Program-made: the position numbers and the translations under genes
Notes under the pieces: generated by a model
Database searches by the model: none
The model's input: only the letters and a program-made list of their open reading frames with translations
Told to the model about the DNA's origin: nothing
From: Sphingobium yanoikuyae
GTDB lineage: Bacteria > Pseudomonadota > Alphaproteobacteria > Sphingomonadales > Sphingomonadaceae
Direction of reading: 5' to 3'
Assembly (NCBI RefSeq): GCF_034424525.1
Contig: NZ_CP139979.1
Location: forward strand, 682,001-746,000
Length of the DNA: 64,000 nt
Part shown: positions 17,584 to 26,351 of the stretch, one piece after another
Layout: every line of letters begins with the position of its first letter
How positions within the stretch are numbered: the stretch's first letter is position 1

Positions 17584-17955
17584 GCTGGGGCCTGTGGGAG
17601 AGGCGGGCGGATGGCCATGCTCTATCCATCCCTCATCTCCGGCAGAGGAACCATCGGGACAAACACTGAAGCATGGCCGGCGATCCTGCGCGGCTTCATG
17701 TTAAAGCCGTCGAATTGCGCCGTGACGGTCGGGGGAATGCGAGCGGACGGATGCAGGGCAGGGCATGCGCAAGCGACTGAAATGGCAATGCCCCCACATG
17801 TCGATCGCTTTGCGCTCTCGCCTGACTATCGTCATGGAAACCCGGCGTCGACCGGTCACCACTAGGGATAATCCCTGAGCCATGCCGGTGTTTCGCCCGA
17901 TGGTTCCCGGCCCCGGAAACGGCACATGCTGCCCCCGATAGACTGAGGGGGTCAT
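17584..17955. other. 372-bp intergenic stretch
   Basis: Lies between the broken outer-membrane gene and the DUF4239 gene. It should hold the promoter of the DUF4239 gene, but I see no convincing -35/-10 pair, RNA or coding signal. An 84-codon open frame on the plus strand has no recognisable protein features. Confidence 0.5.
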
Positions 17956-18801
17956 ATGGCCAATCTGGCGGAATTTCTGGACAAGCTGCCCATCCTGCTG
18001 GTCGGGTTTCTGATGCTGGCGACCATGACGCTGACGGCGACGGCCGGCTATGTCCTGCGGCAGCGGGTGCGGCGGCTGTTGACGCACAAGGGCGCGACCG
18101 AAGAAAATGGGGCGGAAGGCTATATCGTCTCCGCCGTGATCGGCCTGGTTGCGCTGCTGCTGGGCTTCACCTTCGCACTGGCGGTTGGCCGGTTCGAAAC
18201 GCGCCGGGCGCTGGTGCTGCAGGAAGCCAATGCCATCGGCACCAGCTATCTGCGCGTTCAGGGCCTGCCCGAACCGCATCGCACGCGGATGTCGCAGATA
18301 TTGGTCAACTATACCAATAATCGCGTCGAACTGGGCACGGCCAGCCCCGACAAGATGGCGCCCTTGATCGTCGCCAGCGATCGGCTGCTGGTCGAGCTAT
18401 GGGCCGGCACGCTGGCGGCGACCGATGCGATCGGCAATTCCGCGCTGGCCTCCTCGCTCCATTCGACCGTCAACGAAGTGATCGACATGGACAGCGCGCG
18501 CAAGGCGGCGCGCAAGGTCCGGGTGCCGGGCGAGGTGTTCCTGGCGCTATGGGTCTATATCGCGGTGACTGCGGGGATGCTGGGCTATGCCCGGTCGGAA
18601 ACACAGGGGCGGATGCTGGCGGGCATATTATTCCTGCTCTTCACCATGTCCTACATGCTGATCATCGACATCGACCGGCCGGCGGGCGGCAATATCGTCG
18701 AAAGCCAGGGGCCGATGATCGAACTGCGCGAGACGCTGAAGCAGCAGCCGCCCGGCACCTTCGACATCTGGCGCAAGCCGGTCGTGGAGCCAGCGCCTTA
18801 G
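17956..18801 (+). CDS. DUF4239 (bestrophin-like) membrane protein
   Basis: 281-residue membrane protein with two N-terminal hydrophobic segments (residues 11-35 and 55-78, the latter AVIGLVALLLGFTFALAVGRFE), a cytoplasmic or periplasmic helical middle, and two more near 195-240 ending in MSYMLIIDIDRPAGGNI. This four-helix layout and the DIDRP motif after the last helix are those of DUF4239 proteins, which are distantly bestrophin-like. Ion-channel activity is only inferred. A palindromic element follows directly. Confidence 0.8.
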   Translation: MANLAEFLDKLPILLVGFLMLATMTLTATAGYVLRQRVRRLLTHKGATEENGAEGYIVSAVIGLVALLLGFTFALAVGRFETRRALVLQEANAIGTSYLRVQGLPEPHRTRMSQILVNYTNNRVELGTASPDKMAPLIVASDRLLVELWAGTLAATDAIGNSALASSLHSTVNEVIDMDSARKAARKVRVPGEVFLALWVYIAVTAGMLGYARSETQGRMLAGILFLLFTMSYMLIIDIDRPAGGNIVESQGPMIELRETLKQQPPGTFDIWRKPVVEPAP

Positions 18802-18953
18802 AGTCTGTTTGAGAATGCGCCATCCGGCGCATTCCGGCACCAGCCCGCTCCCCCACCCGGCCACCCATAGAATACTGCCGTTGGGTGGCCGGGAGGGGGA
18901 GCGGGCTGGCACCGTATCGGAAATCGCGCTTTCGCGATGTCTCAACCACTCTC
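18802..18953. repeat. Palindromic element filling the gap between convergent genes
   Basis: An inner inverted repeat of 33 bases (18835-18867 with 18882-18914, about three mismatches) surrounds a 14-base loop. The outer flanks (AGAGTCTGTTTGAGA and the complement of TCTCAACCACTCT) are also partly complementary. It fills the space between the DUF4239 and LysR stop codons and may act as a two-way terminator or be a REP-like element. Confidence 0.75.
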
Positions 18954-19826
18954 TTAGATGTTGCCAAACGCCATTGCCAACGCGCGCAGCATCGGCGGTG
19001 GCGTGTCGCGCAGGGGAATGGCGCGCGGGCCATGGAGCAGGCCGATCGTCCGGCGCTCGCCAAAGTCGCGCAGCGCCGCGCGCGCCATGCCGGCCCATTG
19101 ATACCCCAGCGGCATCACCGTGACCCCCAGGCCCGCCGCCACCATCTGCATCACCCGCTCGTCATTGGTCGACCGATAGGCGAAATGCGGGCGGATGCCG
19201 CGATCGACGAAATAGCGGCTGGTCGCCGACAGCGCCTCGCAATGACGGCGCACGATCATCGTCTCGCCCGCCAGTTCCTCCGCCGCAATCGTTTCGCGCC
19301 CGGCGAGGCGATGGTCGGCGGGCAAGGCCAGGCCATAGCCTTCCTCTACCAGTGGCCGCGCCGCATAACGCTCTTCCGCGCCCGGCCGCACCAGAGTCAG
19401 CGCCACGTCGATTCGCTCGGCGTCGAGCCGCCCCAGCAATTCGCGCTCCGATCCTGGAATGAATTCCACCCGGCCGCGCGCCTCGGCCGGGCAGGCAGTG
19501 ACCGCTGCCGCCACCGGCGCGCCGGCGATGCTGGTCAGCAGGCCGATGCGCAGCGTCTGGATTTCGGCCGTCTGCGCGCCCGCCTGTTCGGCCAGGTTGA
19601 ACTCGCGCTCGATCCGCCGCGCGTGGCTCAACAGGCGACTGCCGGCCTCGGTCAGTTCCACACGCTGGTTGCTGCGCAGGAACAAGGGCGCGCCGACCGC
19701 CTGTTCCAGCTTGGCGATGCCGACCGACAGGGTCGGTTGCGACACCAGGCAATGCGCCGCCGCACGGGAGAAATTGCCCTGGTCCACGACCGCCAGGAAA
19801 TAGCGCAGCAGATAACGTTCGATCAT
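18954..19826 (-). CDS. LysR family transcriptional regulator
   Basis: 290-residue LysR-type activator/repressor. The N-terminal winged helix-turn-helix is clear: YFLAVVDQGNFSRAAAHCL, SQPTLSVGIAKLEQAVGAP, LFLRSNQRVELTEAG. The remainder is the ligand-binding fold. It is divergent from isovaleryl-CoA dehydrogenase across an 85-base gap, so it probably controls the leucine/isovalerate cluster and its own gene. In pseudomonads the equivalent liu cluster is usually run by a MerR-type LiuR, so a LysR regulator here is a variation. The ligand is unknown. Confidence 0.92.
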   Translation of the reverse strand: MIERYLLRYFLAVVDQGNFSRAAAHCLVSQPTLSVGIAKLEQAVGAPLFLRSNQRVELTEAGSRLLSHARRIEREFNLAEQAGAQTAEIQTLRIGLLTSIAGAPVAAAVTACPAEARGRVEFIPGSERELLGRLDAERIDVALTLVRPGAEERYAARPLVEEGYGLALPADHRLAGRETIAAEELAGETMIVRRHCEALSATSRYFVDRGIRPHFAYRSTNDERVMQMVAAGLGVTVMPLGYQWAGMARAALRDFGERRTIGLLHGPRAIPLRDTPPPMLRALAMAFGNI

Positions 19827-19839
19827 AGATGGAAACTAT
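19825..19839. promoter_or_regulatory. Possible LysR box in the divergent promoter
   Basis: ATAG-N7-CTAT forms a 15-base T-N11-A type motif overlapping the start codon of the LysR gene and lying 73 bases upstream of the dehydrogenase gene. The position suits autorepression plus divergent activation. The motif is short, so chance occurrence is possible. Confidence 0.4.
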
Positions 19840-19911
19840 ACACTCCTGCCCGTGGTTTCAATTTTTCCCTTGCCGCGTTCAGGACTAGGGTGCGGCGCAG
19901 GAGAGATGCCA

Positions 19912-21057
19912 ATGACCGACTTCGATTTCGCCCTGGGCGAGCATGCGGACATGATCCGCGAAAGCACCGCCCGTTTCGCCGCCGATCATATCGCCCCGCT
20001 GGCGGCGGAGATCGATGCCAAGGACTGGTTCCCCCGCGACCTGTGGCCCGCCATGGGCGCGCTCGGCTTGCACGGCATCACCGTGGACGAGGCGGATGGC
20101 GGCCTGGGCCTGGGCTATCTGGAGCATGTGGTGGCGCAGGAGGAAGTGGCGCGGGCCTCCGCCTCCATAGGTCTCAGCTATGGCGCGCACTCCAATCTCT
20201 GCGTCAACCAGATCCGCCGCTGGGGCAATGACGCGCAGAAGGCGCGCTATCTGCCCAAGCTGATTTCCGGCGAGCATGTGGGCAGCCTTGCCATGTCGGA
20301 GGCCGGCGCCGGGTCCGATGTCGTGTCGATGAAGCTGAAGGCCGAAAAGAAGGGCGATCGCTACGTCCTCAATGGCACGAAATTCTGGATCACCAACGCG
20401 ACCGAGGCGGACACGCTGGTCGTCTATGCCAAGACCGGCGAGGGCTCCAAGGGCATCACGACCTTCCTGATCGAGAAGGGCTTTGCCGGCTTCTCGATCG
20501 GCCAGAAGATCGACAAGGTCGGCATGCGCGGCAGTCCGACCGCCGAACTGGTGTTCGACGATTGCGAAGTGCCCGAAGAGAATATCATGGGGCCGCTCAA
20601 CGGCGGCGCGGGCGTGCTGATGTCGGGCCTCGACTATGAGCGCACCGTGCTCGCCGGCATCCAGCTCGGCATCATGCAGGCCTGTCTCGACACGGTGCTG
20701 CCCTATGTTCGCGAGCGCAGGCAGTTCGGAAAGCCCATCGGCGCGTTCCAGCTGATGCAGGCCAAGGTCGCCGACATGTATGTCGCGCTCAACAGCGCGC
20801 GCGCCTATGTCTATGCCGTGGCGCGTGCCTGCGACGCAGGCAAGACCACGCGTTTCGATGCGGCCGGCGCCATCCTGCTCGCCAGCGAGAATGCGATGAA
20901 GGTCGCGCTGGAAGCGGTGCAGGCGCTGGGCGGCGCGGGCTATACTAGGGACTGGCCGGTCGAACGCTATATGCGCGACGCCAAGCTGCTCGATATCGGC
21001 GCCGGCACCAACGAGATCCGCCGGATGCTGATTGGCCGGGAATTAATTGGGGCGTGA
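19912..21057 (+). CDS. ivd: Isovaleryl-CoA dehydrogenase
   Basis: FAD enzyme of leucine degradation that oxidises isovaleryl-CoA to 3-methylcrotonyl-CoA, passing electrons to ETF. The 381-residue acyl-CoA dehydrogenase fold shows [35 protein letters not shown] and the C-terminal [20 protein letters not shown]. The catalytic Glu lies in [19 protein letters not shown], the position typical of isovaleryl-CoA dehydrogenase. The start at 19912 is preferred because AGGAGAG lies at the right distance; an ATG six bases earlier is too close to it. The carboxylase subunits for the next step follow. Confidence 0.93.
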   Translation: MTDFDFALGEHADMIRESTARFAADHIAPLAAEIDAKDWFPRDLWPAMGALGLHGITVDEADGGLGLGYLEHVVAQEEVARASASIGLSYGAHSNLCVNQIRRWGNDAQKARYLPKLISGEHVGSLAMSEAGAGSDVVSMKLKAEKKGDRYVLNGTKFWITNATEADTLVVYAKTGEGSKGITTFLIEKGFAGFSIGQKIDKVGMRGSPTAELVFDDCEVPEENIMGPLNGGAGVLMSGLDYERTVLAGIQLGIMQACLDTVLPYVRERRQFGKPIGAFQLMQAKVADMYVALNSARAYVYAVARACDAGKTTRFDAAGAILLASENAMKVALEAVQALGGAGYTRDWPVERYMRDAKLLDIGAGTNEIRRMLIGRELIGA

Positions 21058-21058
21058 T

Positions 21059-21397
21059 TCAGCTCCGCCCCACGAACAGGAAGCCAACCGCCGCCATGAT
21101 GCAGGCAAAGGCCGCCGCGTGGCGCCAGTGGAGCGGTTCGCCCAGCACCGTCACCATGAAGATGCCGAAGATCACGAGGGCGATGGCTTCCTGCGCGATC
21201 TTGAGTTGTCCGGCGGACCAGCCATGGGCAAAGCCGATGCGGTTGGCGGGCACCGCCAGGCAATATTCGACGAAGGCGATCGCCCAGCTGATCAGGATGA
21301 CCAGCATCAGCGGTTTGTTCATGCCGCCCTTGAGGTGCCAGTACCAGGCGGTGGTCATGAACAGGTTGGAGAGGATGAGGAGGATGATGGTGGGCAT
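21059..21397 (-). CDS. DUF486 family small membrane protein
   Basis: 112-residue hydrophobic protein with four membrane helices: [20 protein letters not shown], then [19 protein letters not shown], then [16 protein letters not shown] and [16 protein letters not shown]. The pattern WYWHLK and [12 protein letters not shown] is that of DUF486, related to small drug/metabolite transporters. Its stop is one base from the ivd stop on the other strand, and its start is 39 bases from the mccB start in the divergent sense, so it sits antisense inside the degradation cluster. Confidence 0.85.
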   Translation of the reverse strand: MPTIILLILSNLFMTTAWYWHLKGGMNKPLMLVILISWAIAFVEYCLAVPANRIGFAHGWSAGQLKIAQEAIALVIFGIFMVTVLGEPLHWRHAAAFACIMAAVGFLFVGRS

Positions 21398-21436
21398 ATC
21401 TGCTCTGTGGCACGCGGACGCCGGGAAGGCGAGGGC

Positions 21437-23038
21437 ATGAGCGCACCGGTTCTGGACAGCAAGCTGTCACCCGATGGCGAGGGCTTCCGCGCCAATGCTG
21501 TGCATAATCGCGCGCTGGCGGAAGAATTGCGCACCAGGGTTGCCGACGCGGCGCTGGGCGGATCGCCGGCCGCGCGCGACAAGCATACCGGTCGTGGCAA
21601 GCTGCTTCCGCGTGATCGCGTCGAGCGGCTGCTCGATCCCGGTTCGCCTTTCCTGGAGATTGGCCAACTCGCCGCCAATGGCCAATATGGCGACGAGGTG
21701 CCGGGCGCCGGCATGATCGCCGGCATCGGCCGGGTGTCCGGGCGACAGGTGATGATCGCCTGCAACGATGCCACGGTGAAGGGCGGCACTTACTATCCCG
21801 TCACGGTGAAGAAGCATCTGCGCGCGCAGGAAATCGCGCTCGAAAACCGGCTGCCCTGCGTCTATCTGGTCGACAGCGGCGGCGCGAACCTGCCCAACCA
21901 GGCGGAGGTCTTTCCCGACCGCGACCATTTCGGCCGCATCTTCTACAATCAGGCGAACCTGTCGGCGCGCGGCATTCCGCAGATCGCCTGCGTCATGGGC
22001 AGCTGCACCGCCGGTGGCGCCTATGTCCCCGCCATGTCGGACGAAACGGTGATCGTCCGCAACCAGGGCACCATCTTCCTCGCCGGCCCGCCGCTGGTGC
22101 AGGCGGCGACGGGCGAGGTCATCAGCGCCGAGGATCTGGGCGGCGGCGACCTGCATGGTCGCAAGTCGGGCGTGGTCGATCATGTCGCGGACAATGACGA
22201 GCATGCGCTGTCGATCGTGCGCGATATCGTCTCGACCCTGCAGCCCGATCGCCAGAGCGACCTCAACCTGCACGACCCGCGTCCGCCCAAGTTCGACCCG
22301 GCCGATCTTTATGGCATCATCCCGCAGGATGTGCGCGCGCCCTATGATGTGCGCGAAGTGATCGCGCGGATCGTCGACGGCAGCGAATTTCACGAGTTCA
22401 AGCCGCTCTACGGCACCACGCTCGTCTGCGGATTCGCCCATATCTGGGGCATGCCGGTAGCGATCCTGGCGAACAATGGTGTGCTGTTCAGCGAAAGCGC
22501 GCAGAAGGGCGCCCATTTCATCGAACTGGCCTGCCAGCGGCGCATTCCGCTGCTGTTCCTCCAGAATATCTCCGGCTTCATGGTCGGCGGAAAATATGAG
22601 GCGGAGGGGATCGCCAAGCATGGCGCCAAGCTGGTGACGGCGGTGGCGACGGCACAGGTGCCCAAGGTCACCGTGCTGATCGGCGGCAGCTTCGGCGCGG
22701 GCAATTACGGCATGTGCGGCCGCGCCTATCAGCCGCGTTTCCTCTTTACCTGGCCCAATAGCCGGATCAGCGTGATGGGCGGCGAACAGGCCGCGAGCGT
22801 GCTGGCGACCGTCCACCGCGACGCCGCCAAATGGACGCCGGAACAGGCGGAAGCCTTCAAGGCACCGGTGCGCCAGAAATATGAGGATGAAGGCAATCCC
22901 TATTTCGCGACCTCGCGCCTGTGGGACGATGGCGTGATCGACCCGGCCCAGACACGGGATGTGCTGGGGTTGGCCTTCGCCGCCGCCTTGAACGCGCCGG
23001 TGGACGATCGCGCGCAATTTGGCGTGTTCCGGATGTGA
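21437..23038 (+). CDS. mccB: Methylcrotonyl-CoA carboxylase, carboxyltransferase (beta) subunit
   Basis: Transfers the carboxyl group from biotin to 3-methylcrotonyl-CoA, giving 3-methylglutaconyl-CoA in leucine degradation. The 533-residue carboxyltransferase has [40 protein letters not shown], the CoA-binding [16 protein letters not shown] and [20 protein letters not shown], and [17 protein letters not shown]. These are typical of MccB rather than propionyl-CoA carboxylase. The start at 21437 is preceded by GGCGAGGG. It is separated from ivd by the antisense DUF486 gene. Confidence 0.93.
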   Translation: MSAPVLDSKLSPDGEGFRANAVHNRALAEELRTRVADAALGGSPAARDKHTGRGKLLPRDRVERLLDPGSPFLEIGQLAANGQYGDEVPGAGMIAGIGRVSGRQVMIACNDATVKGGTYYPVTVKKHLRAQEIALENRLPCVYLVDSGGANLPNQAEVFPDRDHFGRIFYNQANLSARGIPQIACVMGSCTAGGAYVPAMSDETVIVRNQGTIFLAGPPLVQAATGEVISAEDLGGGDLHGRKSGVVDHVADNDEHALSIVRDIVSTLQPDRQSDLNLHDPRPPKFDPADLYGIIPQDVRAPYDVREVIARIVDGSEFHEFKPLYGTTLVCGFAHIWGMPVAILANNGVLFSESAQKGAHFIELACQRRIPLLFLQNISGFMVGGKYEAEGIAKHGAKLVTAVATAQVPKVTVLIGGSFGAGNYGMCGRAYQPRFLFTWPNSRISVMGGEQAASVLATVHRDAAKWTPEQAEAFKAPVRQKYEDEGNPYFATSRLWDDGVIDPAQTRDVLGLAFAAALNAPVDDRAQFGVFRM

Positions 23039-23118
23039 TCGGGCTTACTGCTCAGAATTTGGGCGCCGGGCTGTGATATCCGGTCTGTGGCGCCAGCATG
23101 ACGAATTGGGAGACTGTG

Positions 23119-24960
23119 GTGCTTGAATCCCTCCTCATCGCCAATCGGGGCGAGATTGCCTGTCGCATCATCCGCACCGCGCGGCGGCTGGGTATCCGCA
23201 CGATCGCGGTCTATTCCGATGCCGACGCCGATGCGCTGCATGTGCGCGAGGCGGACGAGGCGGTGCATATCGGCCCGTCGCCGGTGCGCGAATCCTATCT
23301 GGTCGGCGAGCGCATCATCGCGACAGCGAAAGCGACAGGGGCGCAGGCGATCCACCCTGGCTATGGCTTCCTGTCGGAAAATGCCGAATTCGCGCAGGCG
23401 GTGATCGACGCGGGGCTGATCTGGGTCGGCCCCAACCCGTCTTCCATCACCGCCATGGGCCTGAAGGACGCGGCCAAGAAACTGATGCAAGATGCCGGCG
23501 TGCCCACCACGCCTGGCTATCTGGGCGAAGACCAGTCGCCCGAGCGGCTGGCGGCGGAGGCGGACGCGATCGGCTATCCTGTCCTCATCAAGGCGGTGGC
23601 CGGTGGCGGCGGCAAGGGGATGCGCAAGGTCGATGACCCTGTCAATTTCGCCGACGCTCTACTGTCCTGCCGGCGCGAGGCTGCGTCCAGCTTCGGCAAC
23701 GAGCAGGTGCTGCTGGAGAAATGGATCACCAACCCGCGCCATATCGAGGTGCAGGTGTTCGGCGACAAACATGGTCATGTCGTCCATCTGTTCGAGCGCG
23801 ACTGCTCGCTCCAGCGCCGCCACCAGAAGGTGATAGAGGAAGCGCCTGCGCCGGGCATGGATGAAGCGACCCGCGCGGCCGTGTGCCAGGCGGCGGTCAA
23901 TGCGGCGAAGGCGGTCGACTATGTCGGCGCCGGCACGATCGAGTTCATTGCCGACGGATCGGATGGGCTGCGCGCCGACCGCATCTGGTTCATGGAAATG
24001 AACACCCGGCTTCAGGTCGAACATCCCGTGACCGAGGAGATTACCGGCCAGGATCTGGTCGAATGGCAGTTGCGGGTCGCGTCGGGCGAACCGCTGCCCC
24101 GGACGCAGGAGCAGCTGTCGATGAATGGCTGGGCGATGGAAGCGCGCCTCTATGCCGAGGATCCGGCCAAGGGCTTCCTGCCTTCGATCGGCACGCTCGA
24201 CACGTTCGAACTGGGCGGCGGCGCGCGCATCGATACCGGCGTCGAGGAAGGGGCGGCCATTTCGCCCTATTATGATCCGATGATCGCCAAGGTCATCGCC
24301 CATGGCGACACGCGCGACGCGGCGCGGCTGCGGCTGGCGGCGGCGCTTGATGATACGGTGATCTGGCCGCTGCGCACCAATGCGGGCTTTCTGGTCAAGG
24401 CGCTGGAGAATGCGGATTTCGCGGCGGCCCGGCTCGACACCGGCCTCATCGCGCGGGAGGGCGACGCGCTGTTGCCGCCAGCCGATCCGTCCGACGCGGC
24501 ACTGGCCGACGCGGCAGCGGCGCTGACGCCTGGCGGGGCGCTGGCGGGCTTCCGCCTCAATGCGCCGGTCCGGGCAGAGGCGAATTTCCTGCTGAACGGC
24601 CATGCCCATGCGGTGCGCTATGATCCGCGCCTGGGCGACGCCCGGCCGCTGGAGGATGTGCTGATTGCCGAGGGCGGGCAGGTCTGGGAAATGACGCCCT
24701 GGCGCGTTGCCGGTGGCGCCGGTGGTGCGGCGTCGGACGGCGCGATCCTGTCGCCCATGCCCGGCCGCATCATTGCCGTGGCGGTGACGGCCGGGCAGGC
24801 GGTGACCAAGGGGCAGAAGCTGCTGACGCTCGAAGCGATGAAGATGGAGCATAGCCTGGTCGCGCCGTTCGACGGCGTGGTAGCCGAGCTGAACGCGGCC
24901 GAGGGCGGGCAGGTCAGCGAGGGCGTATTGCTGGCCCGGATCGATCATCGCGAAGGTTGA
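23119..24960 (+). CDS. mccA: Methylcrotonyl-CoA carboxylase, biotin carboxylase (alpha) subunit
   Basis: ATP-dependent carboxylation of biotin, partner of MccB. N-terminal biotin carboxylase domain: ESLLIANRGEIACRIIRTAR, HPGYGFLSENAEFA, the glycine-rich KAVAGGGGKGMRKV, and FMEMNTRLQVEHPVTEEIT. The C-terminal biotinyl domain carries EAMKMEHS with the biotin lysine near residue 575 of 613. The GTG at 23119 is chosen because GGGAGA lies five bases before it and the product then starts like the family; an ATG at 23098 in the same frame, without a ribosome site, would add seven residues. Confidence 0.93.
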   Translation: MLESLLIANRGEIACRIIRTARRLGIRTIAVYSDADADALHVREADEAVHIGPSPVRESYLVGERIIATAKATGAQAIHPGYGFLSENAEFAQAVIDAGLIWVGPNPSSITAMGLKDAAKKLMQDAGVPTTPGYLGEDQSPERLAAEADAIGYPVLIKAVAGGGGKGMRKVDDPVNFADALLSCRREAASSFGNEQVLLEKWITNPRHIEVQVFGDKHGHVVHLFERDCSLQRRHQKVIEEAPAPGMDEATRAAVCQAAVNAAKAVDYVGAGTIEFIADGSDGLRADRIWFMEMNTRLQVEHPVTEEITGQDLVEWQLRVASGEPLPRTQEQLSMNGWAMEARLYAEDPAKGFLPSIGTLDTFELGGGARIDTGVEEGAAISPYYDPMIAKVIAHGDTRDAARLRLAAALDDTVIWPLRTNAGFLVKALENADFAAARLDTGLIAREGDALLPPADPSDAALADAAAALTPGGALAGFRLNAPVRAEANFLLNGHAHAVRYDPRLGDARPLEDVLIAEGGQVWEMTPWRVAGGAGGAASDGAILSPMPGRIIAVAVTAGQAVTKGQKLLTLEAMKMEHSLVAPFDGVVAELNAAEGGQVSEGVLLARIDHREG

Positions 24961-24986
24961 GCCGATCCGGCTCCATGGAATGATAA

Positions 24987-25011
24987 TTGCACTATTGTGC
25001 ATATTTATATA
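24987..25011 (+). promoter_or_regulatory. AT-rich segment with inverted repeat, likely promoter of the maoC-citE pair
   Basis: An island of low GC between mccA and the hydratase gene contains TGCAC-N4-GTGCA (24988-25001) followed by TTATATA. It looks like an operator next to a -10 element. I could not place a well-spaced -35 box. Confidence 0.4.
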
Positions 25012-25022
25012 GAGGGCGAACT

Positions 25023-25475
25023 ATGGCGGGCAGGCATTTTGACGAATGGCAGGTGGGCGACCGGATCGTGCATGAATTGCGCCGCACGGTGACCGAAACC
25101 GACAATCTGCTGTTTACGACGATGACCCATAATCCCCAGCCGCTGCATCTGGATGCCGAGGCGGCGAAGGCTTCGGAATTCGGCCAGATCCTGGTCAACG
25201 GCACCTTCAGCTTCGCGCTGATGATCGGCCTGTCGGTGGGCGATACCACCATGGGCACGCTGGTCGCGAACCTGGGCTATGACAAACTCGTCATGCCCAA
25301 GCCGGTGTTCATCGGCGACACACTGCGCTGCGAGACCGAGGTCACAGAGCTCAAGGAAAGCCGCTCGCGCCCCGAGGCCGGCATCGTCACCTTCACCCAT
25401 CGCCTGCTCAACCAGCGGGACGAGATTGTCTGCCAGTGCCTGCGCATGGCGTTGCTCAAGAAGAGGTCTGCATGA
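25023..25475 (+). CDS. MaoC family (hot-dog) acyl-CoA hydratase
   Basis: R-specific hydratase-like protein of 150 residues. The hydratase-2 motif is visible as TDNLLFTTMTHNPQPLHLD, with the catalytic Asp and His, and GTFSFALMIGLSVGDTTMG and PVFIGDTLRCETEV follow. The start at 25023 follows GAGGGCG at normal spacing. Its stop overlaps the start of the CitE-like gene (ATGA), so the two are translationally coupled. Pairs of a MaoC hydratase and a CitE-like lyase are known for mesaconyl-, itaconyl- and citramalyl-CoA. In this cluster it may hydrate 3-methylglutaconyl-CoA or a similar branched enoyl-CoA, which is inference. Confidence 0.85.
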   Translation: MAGRHFDEWQVGDRIVHELRRTVTETDNLLFTTMTHNPQPLHLDAEAAKASEFGQILVNGTFSFALMIGLSVGDTTMGTLVANLGYDKLVMPKPVFIGDTLRCETEVTELKESRSRPEAGIVTFTHRLLNQRDEIVCQCLRMALLKKRSA

Positions 25476-26305
25476 AACTCCGCTCGCTGCTCTTTGTACC
25501 GGGCGATCGTCCCGAACGGTTCGACAAGGCGGCGGCGAGCGGCGCAGATGCGATCATCCTCGACCTGGAGGATTCGGTCGCGCCCGAGCGCAAGGGCTAT
25601 GCCCGTGATGCGATCGCTGCATGGCTGGCAGGCACCCGCGGTTGCACCGCCTTCGTCCGGGTCAATCCGCTGGAGGGCGGGCAGACGGCCGATGATCTGG
25701 CCATCATCCTGCCGGCTGCGCCCGATGGCATCATGCTGCCCAAGGCGGAAGGGGCGGCCAGCATCCTGGCGCTGGAGGAACTGGCCGGGCAGGGGCGTCT
25801 GCCACCGATCCTTCCGATCGCCACGGAAACGCCCGCGGCCCTGTTCGAGCTTGGCAGCTATCGCAGCGTTCGTGATCGGCTGGCCGGCCTCACCTGGGGG
25901 GCGGAGGATCTGCCCGCTTCGATCGGCGCGACCAGCACGCGCGAAGCCGATGGCCGCTATACCGCGCCGATCGAGATGGCGCGCAGCCTGACCCTGTTCG
26001 CAGCCCATGCCGCCGGTGTCGCGGCGATCGACACGGTCTTTCCCCGGATCGACGCGATGGACGATCTGGCCGCCTATGTCGGCCGGGCGCGGCGCGACGG
26101 CTTTACCGGCATGATGGCGATCCACCCGGTCCAGGTCGCGGCGATCAATGGCGGCTTCACCCCGACCCCGGCGGAGGTCGATCATGCTCGCGCCGTGGTC
26201 GATGCCTTTGCCGCCAATCCGGGTGCCGGGGTGCTGAAGCTGGACGGCAAGATGATCGATCGCCCGCATCTGGTGCAGGCGCAGCGGGTGCTGGCCGCCA
26301 TATGA
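25472..26305 (+). CDS. CitE-like HpcH/HpaI family CoA-ester lyase
   Basis: 277-residue TIM-barrel lyase of the citrate lyase beta-subunit family, which cleaves beta-hydroxyacyl-CoA esters such as malyl-, citramalyl- or HMG-type compounds with Mg2+. The opening RSLLFVPGDRPERFDKA, the metal site DLEDSVAPERK, TETPAALFELG and WGAEDLPASIGA are clear. It lacks the other citrate lyase subunits nearby, so it is a stand-alone CoA-ester lyase. Overlap with the MaoC gene indicates sequential steps: hydration then cleavage. The exact substrate is unknown. Confidence 0.86.
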   Translation: MKLRSLLFVPGDRPERFDKAAASGADAIILDLEDSVAPERKGYARDAIAAWLAGTRGCTAFVRVNPLEGGQTADDLAIILPAAPDGIMLPKAEGAASILALEELAGQGRLPPILPIATETPAALFELGSYRSVRDRLAGLTWGAEDLPASIGATSTREADGRYTAPIEMARSLTLFAAHAAGVAAIDTVFPRIDAMDDLAAYVGRARRDGFTGMMAIHPVQVAAINGGFTPTPAEVDHARAVVDAFAANPGAGVLKLDGKMIDRPHLVQAQRVLAAI

Positions 26306-26308
26306 AAA

Positions 26309-26338
26309 AGGCCCGGCATCGCGGCCGGGCCTCTCATT
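26309..26338. terminator. Bidirectional intrinsic terminator
   Basis: Nine-base perfect stem AGGCCCGGC with GCCGGGCCT and a six-base loop. On the minus strand it is followed by a run of five T residues, on the plus strand by TCTCATTTC. It separates the convergent lyase and DUF2171 genes. Confidence 0.8.
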
Positions 26339-26351
26339 TCACCGTCCCGCT

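Noticed and set aside
17611..17865. 84-codon plus-strand frame in the intergenic stretch
   Set aside because: No ribosome site, no similarity pattern and mixed composition.
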